Below are positions 51,701 through 59,792 of a DNA stretch of 64,000 nucleotides, in pieces. The stretch is from a candidate division WOR-3 bacterium (GTDB lineage Bacteria; Hydrothermota; UBA3072). The translations under genes were made by a program, and so were the position numbers. Below the pieces are notes generated by a model. It was not told where the DNA came from and did not search any database. It saw only the letters and a program-made list of their open reading frames with translations. How positions within the stretch are numbered: the first letter of the stretch is position 1; each line of letters starts with the position of its first letter. The stretch is taken from positions 154,962-218,961 of the forward strand of contig JBDRZZ010000001.1 of assembly GCA_039804165.1 (NCBI GenBank), read 5' to 3'.

Positions 51701-54694
51701 ACAATGATAAAGAAAGTTGTTGCTATAAAAGAAATAATTAGTGATGACTCTCCAAAAGAAGTTAGTTTTTCGCCTGAAGAGGCAGGTTCTTACGCTGTAT
51801 TTGCAGAGCTAAGGGATAATCCGAATAGCGGAACTTCTGCAGCGACTTCGGTTTGGGTAGCAGGAGAAAGTTATGTTCCCTGGGAAGAAACAGGAGAGGA
51901 CAAACTTGAAATCATAATGGATAAGAAGGAATACAAAGTTGGAGATACGGCAAAGGCTTTCATAAAATCACCTTTCCCTCGTGCAGAACTTTTCATCACG
52001 GTTTCGAGAGAAAAGATTTTCCTTAAAGATTCAAAAGAAATTAAAGGTGGAGGTTTTACCTATACTTTTGTTGTAACAGAAGAGATGCTGCCAAATGCCT
52101 ATGTTGGGGCTGTGCTTTATCGTCTTGGAGAACCCATTGTTCCTGTGGAAGAAGAAACAGGGAAGCATCTTGAGAAGATTGGATTTTCGATATTTAAAGT
52201 CTCAATTGCCGATAGATATCTCAATGTAAAGATAACACCATCGAGCAAAAAACTCAGGCCTCAAGAAGAACTAAATGTCAATGTAAAAGTCACCCGTAAG
52301 GATAAAAAAGGACACAGGAGTGAATTGACTGTTATGGTCGCAGATGAAGCTATTCTTTCTTTAACCGGATACACTCCTCCTGACCTTGTGAAACTTGTCT
52401 ACGCTCATAGAGGTTTATCCGCGAGAATAACAGACAATCGCCCATTTATAATAACAAAAGAGGAACTTCTGCAAAAAGGTTATGGTTATGGAGGAGGAGC
52501 AGAAGCAATGGTTGGAGAACCCATAGTTCGAAAGAAATTCCTGAGATTGGCTTATTACAATCCGAGTCTGGTTACAGATAAAAACGGCGAGGCGTCTTTC
52601 CGATTTAAACTCCCGGATAATTTAACGACATGGAGAATAATGGTTGTTGCAGTTGGAGAGAATAATTTTTTTGGATATAAGGATGAGAAAATCGTTGTAA
52701 CTCAACCTTTTGTTTTGCGTCCTGTTCTTCCGAGATTTGCTCGTCTTGGAGACAGTTTCAAGGGAGGAGTTGCAATCACGAATTCTACAGAGGCAGAAGG
52801 CTCTGTTAAGGTTTCTGCTGAAATAGGAGGGAACTCGTTAATATTCAAACAGGATGAACCATTGATAAAAGAAATCTCTTTAAAGCCAGGACAATCAAAA
52901 TCGGTTCTTTTCCCCTTTGAGGCAGTTAAGAAAGGGGAAGCAATTTTAAAGTTTACAGCCTATTTTACCGGAACTTTTGGTGGAAAGGAAATAAAAGAGT
53001 CTGATGCGGTTGAGACAAAACTCGAAGTTCAGGAATTGCTAACAACTGAGACTGTAGTAGCTGTTGGAGAAACAAAAGATAAAGTAGAGGAGGCAATAAA
53101 AGTGGATGGGAGTGTTCGAAAAGATATGGGTGGTCTTGAGATAACTCTTTCAAGCACAGCTCTTGCTAATATAGGAGAAGGAGCAAAATATCTTGTTGAG
53201 TATCCCTATGGATGTTTAGAACAGACTTCAAGTAAACTCCTTGCTTTAATTATGCTTAAATATCTCTCTGATAAATATGGATTTGAGCTTAAGGCAGTGA
53301 AACCAGTAGATAGAGTAATAGAGGCAAACATAAGAAAAATTCTTTTGATGCAAAATTCGGACGGAGGGTTTAAATTCTGGCCAACAAGTCATGAATCGGA
53401 TTGTTACCTTTCTCCTTATGTTGCTTATCTTTTCAAAAGGTCAGAGGAATTGGGATACAAGATTCCGAGTGAGGTAAAGGAAAGTCTCCTCAAATTTTTT
53501 GAATATACCTTGAGAAATCCCTGTTATACTTTCTATTCCTGGCAATCTCTTGCAGAATACAGAATTAACATCTTGCTTGGTATGCATTACCTTGGGAAAA
53601 CCGATGAGACTTACTTTGAGGAATACTTCAATCGAAGAAAGGAATTAAGTTTTGGAGCGCAAATTTCTCTTGCTTATCTCCTTTATAAATCGGGAAGATG
53701 GGGAAGGGAAGCAAAAATACTCTTGAAAGAGATCAAAAATGGAATATTCGTTACAGCACAAACCGCTCATTTCGAAACTCCGAAAGACTTACCTCCTTCA
53801 TGGTTATTTATGTCTTCTCCTGTAATAACGACCTCCGAGGCTATAAAGTTATTTCTCGAAATGGAACCTGAAAGTGAATTCATTTCCAAATTTGCCCGTT
53901 ATATTCTAAATGCAAGGAAAAATGGAAAATGGAGATACACCTACGAAAATGCAAAAGCAATTGATGGGCTTGTTGAAATTTCTCTTAAGAGGGAAACAAA
54001 GCCTCCAAAATACTCGGCTGATGTTTTTCTTGCAGGAGAAAAGGTTCTATCGCATATGTTCAAAAGCTATCAGTATAAACCTTTTGAGGAATTTGTTCCC
54101 ATATCGAAAATACCTTCTGGGCTTAATAAGATTATCCTTTCCAAGAAAGGGGTAGGATATCTCTATTATGTTCTTTCTTACTCTTATAGATTAAAAGGGA
54201 CTCAGAGCTCACGAAATGAAGGTCTTACGATAAAAAGAACTGTGAGAAATTTAAATACAGGCACACTTATTGGTGAATATAAGAAAGAACCTCTTCCGAT
54301 GGTTAAAGTAAAAACTGGGGATATCCTTGAAGTGGAGCTTGAATTCAAAGTGCCACAGACTTCTTACCATCTCGTAATTGATGATCCATTACCTTCAGGC
54401 CTTGAGGTGATTGATGCTTCACTAAAGACAACCTCCATAAGATACAATATTAAATCGCAAGGAACAGTTACAAGAGGAGGTTCCTGGAATCCGATAAATC
54501 ATACGGAGTTGCGAGATGACAGAGTTGCACTTTTTGCGGACGAAGTAAGACCAGGGATATATAAATATAAATATCTACTCCGTGCCACCACTTCCGGTTA
54601 TTTTCTCTGGCCATTTGCAAAAGTTAGTTTAATGTATGAACCTGAACAATTCGGGACTTGTAGCGAGGGATTTATAGAAGTAGTGGGTGAATGA
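48746..54694 (+). CDS. Bacterial alpha-2-macroglobulin, membrane anchored
   Basis: 1982 residues from the ATG at 48746 (AAGGAGG five bases upstream); the open frame begins at 48665 inside the operator. Residues 1-37 are strongly basic (Lys/Arg-rich) and lie before a transmembrane helix (about 38-56), so the protein is anchored as an inner-membrane protein rather than as a lipoprotein. The rest is MG domains. The thioester motif is CLEQ (Cys1490 to Gln1493) in YPYGCLEQTSS, so the trap chemistry is intact. Bacterial A2M traps attacking proteases. The next gene is pbpC, the usual neighbour. The C-terminal domain ends CSEGFIEVVGE. Confidence 0.92.
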   Translation: MEKNNRKKSKKTTKKSKKLTKIKRDRKKIVEKFKQKKVWIFATVIIGLILIAFLFYPKIKINKKLILSKEPVSGTTISSRELTVTSYNPKGETYGQVQISINFNNPLIPLATLSDAKRDSILSHFSLEPAVEGKFRILGTSEVVFEPEHSLPMSTHYIVKVKKGLRDIFGNELKEDFTWEFKTPLPRIEVYPSDKSHHIDLDQEVRITSNTSLDTSSLKSKIEFFETETEEKVVYKFLEAKGNPRDEEDIGMYYLRYNYILKPVKNLKKDTKYTVVLHSGIKTKRGNRLTEQEYSSTFRTYPPFRFIETSFCGHCGYKLTTVPYLSFTNTPDWESAKINISLSPKGEKNPLSEYSPCWDDYYYFLGLNEEYLEPKTKYRVIIGPDLIDIYGQKIENPQVTSFVTGELTPKMWGPSGYQLITPNIEPKLGVKTVNINKVFYVMQRLEPKDILVRERLSSYYIIDELIKNLKVKESYRDIELNEEKVGKIYFDLAPYLRGGKFGAVAYKFTSPEVLCYSQPIRFNGLILRTNIGIYTQFHPTGGIVKLNQLTDGKPIAGAKVKIYREDDLPRLEKIWDLITDKNIDRISPCYVGATDEKGMLILSASEMQRCTKRRITNKVLNELYPPEADPDDILYDIEKYGFAEPPTLLIVVEKDDDWTFIHTEEYGNPSLWDFGIEPDWEAERPICRGVIFSDRHLYRPGDTVRLKGVVRYLLYGKLHTGEGLSFTVKVRDPHGGEKEVTEVKVNEFGTFNFEIPTKEDQPLGYYYITAENIRYNLKIHGNFRLAEFRVPEFEVKMNVGREIAVLGEPIEISWEGKYYFGSPMGGALSSLNITRRKTVFIPKGWEEFSFGVPDYLLERRSSLSATYLRETKKLDKKGKGVKTIIFRPEDVPCYMNYLFDVEVTDVSNQTSSANKSITVLPDRRLIGIKLNNWIVAAKDTFKVDVIVSSPEGKALSGIPVTVKLIKREYHSVKTQNPDGEFRVENTMIKKVVAIKEIISDDSPKEVSFSPEEAGSYAVFAELRDNPNSGTSAATSVWVAGESYVPWEETGEDKLEIIMDKKEYKVGDTAKAFIKSPFPRAELFITVSREKIFLKDSKEIKGGGFTYTFVVTEEMLPNAYVGAVLYRLGEPIVPVEEETGKHLEKIGFSIFKVSIADRYLNVKITPSSKKLRPQEELNVNVKVTRKDKKGHRSELTVMVADEAILSLTGYTPPDLVKLVYAHRGLSARITDNRPFIITKEELLQKGYGYGGGAEAMVGEPIVRKKFLRLAYYNPSLVTDKNGEASFRFKLPDNLTTWRIMVVAVGENNFFGYKDEKIVVTQPFVLRPVLPRFARLGDSFKGGVAITNSTEAEGSVKVSAEIGGNSLIFKQDEPLIKEISLKPGQSKSVLFPFEAVKKGEAILKFTAYFTGTFGGKEIKESDAVETKLEVQELLTTETVVAVGETKDKVEEAIKVDGSVRKDMGGLEITLSSTALANIGEGAKYLVEYPYGCLEQTSSKLLALIMLKYLSDKYGFELKAVKPVDRVIEANIRKILLMQNSDGGFKFWPTSHESDCYLSPYVAYLFKRSEELGYKIPSEVKESLLKFFEYTLRNPCYTFYSWQSLAEYRINILLGMHYLGKTDETYFEEYFNRRKELSFGAQISLAYLLYKSGRWGREAKILLKEIKNGIFVTAQTAHFETPKDLPPSWLFMSSPVITTSEAIKLFLEMEPESEFISKFARYILNARKNGKWRYTYENAKAIDGLVEISLKRETKPPKYSADVFLAGEKVLSHMFKSYQYKPFEEFVPISKIPSGLNKIILSKKGVGYLYYVLSYSYRLKGTQSSRNEGLTIKRTVRNLNTGTLIGEYKKEPLPMVKVKTGDILEVELEFKVPQTSYHLVIDDPLPSGLEVIDASLKTTSIRYNIKSQGTVTRGGSWNPINHTELRDDRVALFADEVRPGIYKYKYLLRATTSGYFLWPFAKVSLMYEPEQFGTCSEGFIEVVGE

Positions 54695-54742
54695 AGTTAG
54701 GATATAGGGAAAATTACCTAGATATAGATTTTAGATCTATTT

Positions 54743-57049
54743 TTGAAAGGGATGGCTTTTAGAACTATAAATAAGAGAAAATTACAGTTGATTATTCTTG
54801 GATGTATACTTGCTATAATTTTTGGCTTTCGTTTTACCCCTTTACTTATTCCCATTAGAGAAGAAGACCTCAAGAGAAAAAGTTTCCATTCCGTGAGATT
54901 CTATGATAGAAACGGGAAATTGTTGCAAGAAGTTCTATCAGAGAATTCGACTCACTCGGTTTCTGTTGATTTAGATAAGGTTTCGCCTTATTTTATTCAG
55001 GCAATTATAGCTTCTGAAGATAAAAATTTCTACTATCATAACGGTGTTGATTATAAGGCGATATTTAGAGCGTTCTTACAAAATCTAAAGGCGAAAAAAG
55101 TGGTTTCTGGTGCTTCAACTATAACACTTCAACTCGCAAGGATGGTTAGACCTGGGAAGAGAACTTTCCTTAAAAAGATAAAAGAAGCATACTTTGCTTA
55201 TCGCCTTGAGGCGGGATTAAGTAAAGAAAAAATCCTTGAGGCTTACGTAAATAGAATTCCTATGGGTGGAAATTTGTACGGTGTTGAAGCAGGTTCCAAA
55301 GCATATTTTGGTATTTCGTCTTCAGATTTAACTCTTGCCCAGGCTAGTTTTTTAGCTTCTATTCCCAATTCACCAACCCGCCTTAATCCTTATAAAAATT
55401 TGGAAGAAATAAGAAGAAGACAGAGATACATTCTTGAAAAAATGGCAAAAGGAGGGCTGATAGAGGAAGAAAGAATAGAAAGAGTCCTTAAAGAAGATAT
55501 TTCTTTATTGCCTCAAACAGCATCTTTTGCCGCGCCACATTTTGTTTTTACACTCCTAAAAGATCTACCAGAAGAAGTTCAAAATGTCAGAGTCCCGATT
55601 GATCTTGAATTGCAAAAAATGGTTCAGGAACAGGTAAATAGAGTGATAAAGGCCCTTTCTCCTTTTAATGTAACTAATGCGGCTGTTATTCTACTTGACA
55701 ACTTTACCGGTGAAGTTCTTGCCTATGTCGGTTCTGCAGATTTTTTTGATACAGAACACAATGGAGAATACGATGCTGTCCGGGCCCTTCGTCAACCTGG
55801 CTCTACATTAAAACCTTTTTTATATCTTCTTGCCTTTGAAGATGGTTTTACACCTGCCACAGTAGTTTCGGACATTCCAACTCACTACAGGATGCCAACA
55901 GGGATATACAGCCCCAAGAATTATTCTAAGGAATTTTATGGACCAATTAGAGTTCGTGAAGCCTTAGCAAATTCTCTAAATGTTCCTGCTACGAGAATTC
56001 TTGTAAAAGTGGGAATAGATAGATTTTTAAATCGCTTAAAGGAATACGAATTCAATTCTCTGGATAAAGATGCAGATTACTATGGTGTTGGTCTTGTTCT
56101 TGGAGGGGGGGAGGTTTCTCTATTTGAACTTGGAAGGGCTTATATGTGTCTTGCTAGACTTGGAAGTTTTATACCTATTAAAGAAATTCTTGAAATAGAT
56201 GGAGAAGAAAAAAAATACCCTGAAAGTAATAAAATTATCTCTCGACCAGAATTGAATTATTTGATAGCTGATATCTTAAGCGATAAATTTGCAAGGACCT
56301 CTGAATTTGGTTTTAATTCTGTGCTGAATTTCCCATTTCCCTGTGCTGTAAAGACAGGAACTTCTTTTCGTTTCTGCGACAACTGGACTGTTGGCTTTAC
56401 CGAAGATTATACTTTGGCTGTTTGGGTTGGTAATTTTGACCATACTCCGATGCAAAAAGTCTCAGGAGTTTCAGGAGCAGGCCCTCTTTTTGCAAATATT
56501 ATGTATCTCCTTTACAGTAGAAAAGATTTTCCTGAAAAAAAACCTTTACCTGAGGAACTTACTAGAGTTAAAATCTGTCCTCTTTCTGGTAAGAAACCAA
56601 CTCATTATTGTCCGTCTGTGGTTGAAGAAATAATCCCTATAGAGAATCTTATTGCGTATTACAAAGACAGTTGTGATATGCACAGTTTTGATAAAGGGAA
56701 AGTTTACACTGTTTTACCTGGTAAATACAAAGAATGGGTAGAGGGTTTTGAGGCAAAGAATACCTCAAATAAAATCATAGAGGAGGAAAGATTTAAAATA
56801 GTCCATCCCAAGGATGGAGCAATCTTTTACCGATTATCCAATGTAAAGCCTGAATATCAGTCCATAAAAATAGAACTTACAACCACAGAAGAAGGAAAAG
56901 TTCACTGGTTTTTAAACGGAAAACCATTAAAAGAAACCACTGGAGAACACAGCTTTCTCTGGCAGATAAAGCCTGGAAATTATTGCCTTCAGGCAGTATC
57001 AGATAAGGATAAAGATTTGTCAAGTCAGGTTAATTTTATTGTTAAATGA
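54743..57049 (+). CDS. pbpC: Penicillin-binding protein 1C
   Basis: 768 residues. A membrane helix near the N-terminus (LIILGCILAIIFGFRF) is followed by a GT51 glycosyltransferase domain (ASEDKNFYYHNGVDYKAI with the catalytic Glu, GASTITLQLARM). The transpeptidase domain has SxxK (GSTLKPF), SLN (ANSLNVPA) and KTG (VKTGTSF). The C-terminal BiPBP_C domain has CPLSGKKPTHYCP and ends in a beta module. The enzyme polymerises and cross-links peptidoglycan and, paired with A2M, may repair walls after protease damage. Start is TTG at 54743 or ATG at 54752 (MAFRTINKRK); the site is ambiguous. Confidence 0.94.
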   Translation: MKGMAFRTINKRKLQLIILGCILAIIFGFRFTPLLIPIREEDLKRKSFHSVRFYDRNGKLLQEVLSENSTHSVSVDLDKVSPYFIQAIIASEDKNFYYHNGVDYKAIFRAFLQNLKAKKVVSGASTITLQLARMVRPGKRTFLKKIKEAYFAYRLEAGLSKEKILEAYVNRIPMGGNLYGVEAGSKAYFGISSSDLTLAQASFLASIPNSPTRLNPYKNLEEIRRRQRYILEKMAKGGLIEEERIERVLKEDISLLPQTASFAAPHFVFTLLKDLPEEVQNVRVPIDLELQKMVQEQVNRVIKALSPFNVTNAAVILLDNFTGEVLAYVGSADFFDTEHNGEYDAVRALRQPGSTLKPFLYLLAFEDGFTPATVVSDIPTHYRMPTGIYSPKNYSKEFYGPIRVREALANSLNVPATRILVKVGIDRFLNRLKEYEFNSLDKDADYYGVGLVLGGGEVSLFELGRAYMCLARLGSFIPIKEILEIDGEEKKYPESNKIISRPELNYLIADILSDKFARTSEFGFNSVLNFPFPCAVKTGTSFRFCDNWTVGFTEDYTLAVWVGNFDHTPMQKVSGVSGAGPLFANIMYLLYSRKDFPEKKPLPEELTRVKICPLSGKKPTHYCPSVVEEIIPIENLIAYYKDSCDMHSFDKGKVYTVLPGKYKEWVEGFEAKNTSNKIIEEERFKIVHPKDGAIFYRLSNVKPEYQSIKIELTTTEEGKVHWFLNGKPLKETTGEHSFLWQIKPGNYCLQAVSDKDKDLSSQVNFIVK

Positions 57050-57073
57050 AAATACTTTCTTTAAGAAAAAGTT

Positions 57074-57733
57074 TTATTCTGAAAATAAATTTCTTAAAGA
57101 GCTCATCTTTAATGAACTGTATTTCTCAATAATAAAGTCGGCTTTTTTTAGATTCTGATTTCCTGAGTTTGGATTTTTAAATCCAATACATTTCATTCCC
57201 GCAGCTTTTGCAGCTTTAACTCCATTTTCCGAGTCTTCGATTACAACGCAATTTGCGGGTTCAACTTTCAAACGCTCTGCCGCTTTTAAAAAGATGTCTG
57301 GTGCAGGTTTACTTCTTTTCAATTCTTCACCCCCCACAATAGCAGAAAAATATTGACTTATTTTAAGTTTGTTTATTACAAGTTCAATCACTTCTTTTGG
57401 AGAAGAAGAGGCAATCGCCATTTTTATATTTGCTTTTTTGAGCCTTGAAAGCAAACTCACAACTCCTTCAATTCCTTCTATCTTTTCGTTCTTGATATAA
57501 TTGATGTTCCCACTAACCTGCATATTGACGAGTTCTGAAACTGCTTGCGGTAGGTTGTATTTTCTCTTTATTTTACTCCACATATATTCGTGACTGGTTC
57601 CTATATAACTTTCGTATTCCTTTTCACTCATATTTATTCCAAGATGGGCAAAAATTTTTTTATTTACCTCATAGTGAAAAGGTTCGCTGTCTATTATAAC
57701 ACCATCTAAATCGAAAATCACGGCTTTTAACAT
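57074..57733 (-). CDS. HAD hydrolase, beta-phosphoglucomutase-like
   Basis: 219 residues. Motif I FDLDGVIIDSE holds the nucleophile and acid/base Asp, motif II ASSSPKE the serine, motif III SKPAPD the lysine, motif IV VIEDSENG the metal acids. The cap (about 15-80) is of the helical C1 type. This fits beta-phosphoglucomutase or phosphoglycolate phosphatase-like enzymes; the substrate cannot be told from the sequence alone. It is convergent with pbpC (24 bases apart) and has no obvious neighbours in its own direction. Confidence 0.88.
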   Translation of the reverse strand: MLKAVIFDLDGVIIDSEPFHYEVNKKIFAHLGINMSEKEYESYIGTSHEYMWSKIKRKYNLPQAVSELVNMQVSGNINYIKNEKIEGIEGVVSLLSRLKKANIKMAIASSSPKEVIELVINKLKISQYFSAIVGGEELKRSKPAPDIFLKAAERLKVEPANCVVIEDSENGVKAAKAAGMKCIGFKNPNSGNQNLKKADFIIEKYSSLKMSSLRNLFSE

Positions 57734-57797
57734 AAATACATCTTATTTAAAATTTTGAAAACTTCAAGAGTCGTCAAAATTGACGGATTTTCCAAAA

Positions 57798-57827
57798 TTG
57801 TCGAAAAGATGGTTTGTAGGATATAAT
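57798..57827 (+). promoter_or_regulatory. Candidate promoter of the LGPxWF-protein gene
   Basis: TTGTCG (57798-57803), 18-base spacer, TATAAT (57822-57827). Two CAAAATTG units (57775-57782, 57793-57800) lie 18 bases apart over the -35 side. The -35 is weak, so this is tentative. The leader to the small ORF at 57933 would be about 100 bases. Confidence 0.4.
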
Positions 57828-57932
57828 ATTGAGGTATTTTATCTTCTTGGGATTCAAGGTCATATTGCTTTAAAAAATTTATTTTATAAAAATGGAACAG
57901 AACTTGTATATTAAGATAAAAAAGGAGTAAGT

Positions 57933-58010
57933 ATGGAAAGAGTTGAATTTATAAAAAAAAGAAAGGAGGTAAATTATGAAGAGGTTATTGTTGTTACTTA
58001 CAGTGTTTAG
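57933..58010 (+). CDS. Leader ORF overlapping the LGPxWF-protein start
   Basis: 25 codons (MERVEFIKKRKEVNYEEVIV...) from an ATG preceded by AAAGGAGTAAG. It contains the AAGGAGG of the next gene as codons 11-12, crosses the next ATG (57976) in another frame and stops at 58008-58010. Translation of this ORF would open or occlude the downstream start. It could be a chance ORF. Confidence 0.35.
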   Translation: MERVEFIKKRKEVNYEEVIVVTYSV

Positions 58011-58764
58011 TCCAATTTGGTTCCTTAGAGCTGCGGAGGTTGAACTTTTGGAAGATGAAGTTGCCATTGAAGGTGAAGTTATAGAGATAGAGGAAGTTTT
58101 GTCGCCTGAAAGTGAAGTTAGAACATTACAAGCGAAGATAAGAACGCAGGATGAGGAAATGGTTGAGGCTCATCTTGGTCCAGGATGGTTTTTAAATGAA
58201 GAGTTGGTAGTAGGGGAAAGGGTAAGGCTTTATGGGAAATTTGAAGGTTACAGGTTGAAAGTGCGAATAATGATAAAGAATGAACATAGATATGCTTTTA
58301 GAAATGAGAGATACGAGCCTCTCTGGGTAAGAACGAGACTTCATGAGAGGAGATACGTATACGATCCGAGAAAAGAGAAAAAGATTAAGGGAAAAATAGA
58401 ATTTTTGTATATTGATGGAAAAGCTCTTAAATTCGAAGCTTTAATAAGAGTTAAGGAAAGAGAAAGAGTGAGAGTTCAACTTGGGCCAGAGTGGTTCTTG
58501 CGAAATAAAATTAGATGTGGAGATGAGATAGAAGTAAGAGGTTCTGAAGTTGATTTTGACGGGGGGAAATTATTGCTTGTTAGAGAAATGAGAAACCTTA
58601 GAAATAGGGAAGAAGTGACTCTTAGAAATAGGGAAGGTTTTCCAGAATGGGTGGGGGAGGAACTCCGTAATAGAGTTAGAACTCAGGAAAGAGAAGGAAG
58701 CAGGGTAGGGGAAATGCAGAAGAAGAGAACGGAAGAGAAAATACATAAAGGAAAGGGAAAATAA
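57976..58764 (+). CDS. Exported protein with tandem LGPxWF (OB-like) domains
   Basis: 262 residues. Signal peptide (MKRLLLLLTVFSPIWFLRAA). Two copies of a module follow: VEAHLGPGWFLNEELVVGERVRLYGKFEG (about 60-90) and VRVQLGPEWFLRNKIRCGDEIEVRGSEV (about 155-185). The LGPxWF then G(D/E)xVxVxG pattern is that of small OB-like domains found in exported and magnetosome-type proteins. The last 55 residues are highly charged, Arg/Glu-rich. Function unknown. AAAGGAGGT precedes the ATG. The stop is one base before the next gene. Confidence 0.65.
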   Translation: MKRLLLLLTVFSPIWFLRAAEVELLEDEVAIEGEVIEIEEVLSPESEVRTLQAKIRTQDEEMVEAHLGPGWFLNEELVVGERVRLYGKFEGYRLKVRIMIKNEHRYAFRNERYEPLWVRTRLHERRYVYDPRKEKKIKGKIEFLYIDGKALKFEALIRVKERERVRVQLGPEWFLRNKIRCGDEIEVRGSEVDFDGGKLLLVREMRNLRNREEVTLRNREGFPEWVGEELRNRVRTQEREGSRVGEMQKKRTEEKIHKGKGK

Positions 58765-58765
58765 A

Positions 58766-59770
58766 ATGGGTAGGAGAATAAGTGATAAAGTGGTAGGAGC
58801 AATTATGTTGCTCCTACCACTTACTTTGTTTGGGAAGGTTGGCTTATTAATCTCTAATTTGTATACTAATAATTTGTATTTTATTAGTGAGATAGAAAAA
58901 GGTGGTAACAAGACCGAAATTTCTCCTTTTTTTAGTTATTCTGGATTCTTTGATCTTGATTATTTGGGAACCTTCTCAATGATTGAATTTAATTTGGATG
59001 ATATCTTTTTTGGAAATAAGATAAGTATTCAGAAGAAAATCAGTCTTCCGGAGCTTGGTAATAAAAATTTTGTATATATTGAGGGGTACAATTTTACTCC
59101 ATTGACTTATGAACAGTATAGATTAAATAAACTCTCTATCGGAGATTCCATTTTAGTGAATTTTGGGAGATATTTATTATTCGTTGGGACGGAAGTCAAG
59201 TTAATGAATTTTAATTCTGATTCTATTAAAGATTACGTTAAGGGCGGATTAAACTCATATGTATCAATTCCGATGCCTTTTTTCTATCTTGTATCTAGGG
59301 GAGGAATGGGTTTAATGTTATATGAAAACGAAAAATTACCTTACCGGATGTTTTCACTTGAAATGGACTTTCCTTTAACAGAAGATTTTAATTTCTCTTT
59401 ATCGGCTTTTTATTCTGTATTATCTGATCCAAAGGAATATCTTATTATAGATTCTCTTCTTTTAGACCCCTTCTTTGAGAGTGAAGGTGTTAAGAAAAAT
59501 ACGAATCTCACTTTTTTAATTAAAAAATCTTTTATTAAAGGAAAGTTTTATTTAGACCTGAGTTTAGATCTCTTTAGAAGAGATTTCTTTGAGATTGGTG
59601 AGATCCGACGTAAAGATTCAGGATGGCTTTTTGATTTCCAATGTAGGAGAATGCTAAGGGATAAATTTTGGTTATTTTTTGTTTTAAGTTCTATAGATAA
59701 CAACTCCACCATAGAAACTTTAAATTATACAGAAAATAGCTTTGGGGTAGGAATTCAATTGATTTTTTGA
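58766..59770 (+). CDS. Outer-membrane beta-barrel-like protein
   Basis: 334 residues. The N-terminus (MGRRISDKVVGAIMLLLPLTLFG) looks like a signal peptide; an ATG at 58805 (MLLLPLTLFG) is an alternative start. The rest alternates hydrophobic and polar residues in strand-like blocks (NFVYIEGYNFTPLTYEQYRL, FSLEMDFPLTEDFNFSLSAFY) and ends in an aromatic residue (SFGVGIQLIF), as outer-membrane barrels do. The family is not recognised. A perfect 15-bp hairpin (58788-58822) is embedded in codons 8-19. It is followed by a two-component pair. Confidence 0.6.
   Translation: MGRRISDKVVGAIMLLLPLTLFGKVGLLISNLYTNNLYFISEIEKGGNKTEISPFFSYSGFFDLDYLGTFSMIEFNLDDIFFGNKISIQKKISLPELGNKNFVYIEGYNFTPLTYEQYRLNKLSIGDSILVNFGRYLLFVGTEVKLMNFNSDSIKDYVKGGLNSYVSIPMPFFYLVSRGGMGLMLYENEKLPYRMFSLEMDFPLTEDFNFSLSAFYSVLSDPKEYLIIDSLLLDPFFESEGVKKNTNLTFLIKKSFIKGKFYLDLSLDLFRRDFFEIGEIRRKDSGWLFDFQCRRMLRDKFWLFFVLSSIDNNSTIETLNYTENSFGVGIQLIF
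58788..58822 (+). repeat. Perfect 15-bp hairpin inside a coding region
   Basis: AAGTGGTAGGAGCAA (58788-58802) and its exact complement (58808-58822) with a 5-base loop TTATG. It covers signal-peptide codons; the ATG at 58805 is in the loop. The following ACTTTGTTTGG is only weakly T-rich. Confidence 0.75.
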
Positions 59771-59792
59771 AGATTTTTATTAAATTTTTATA

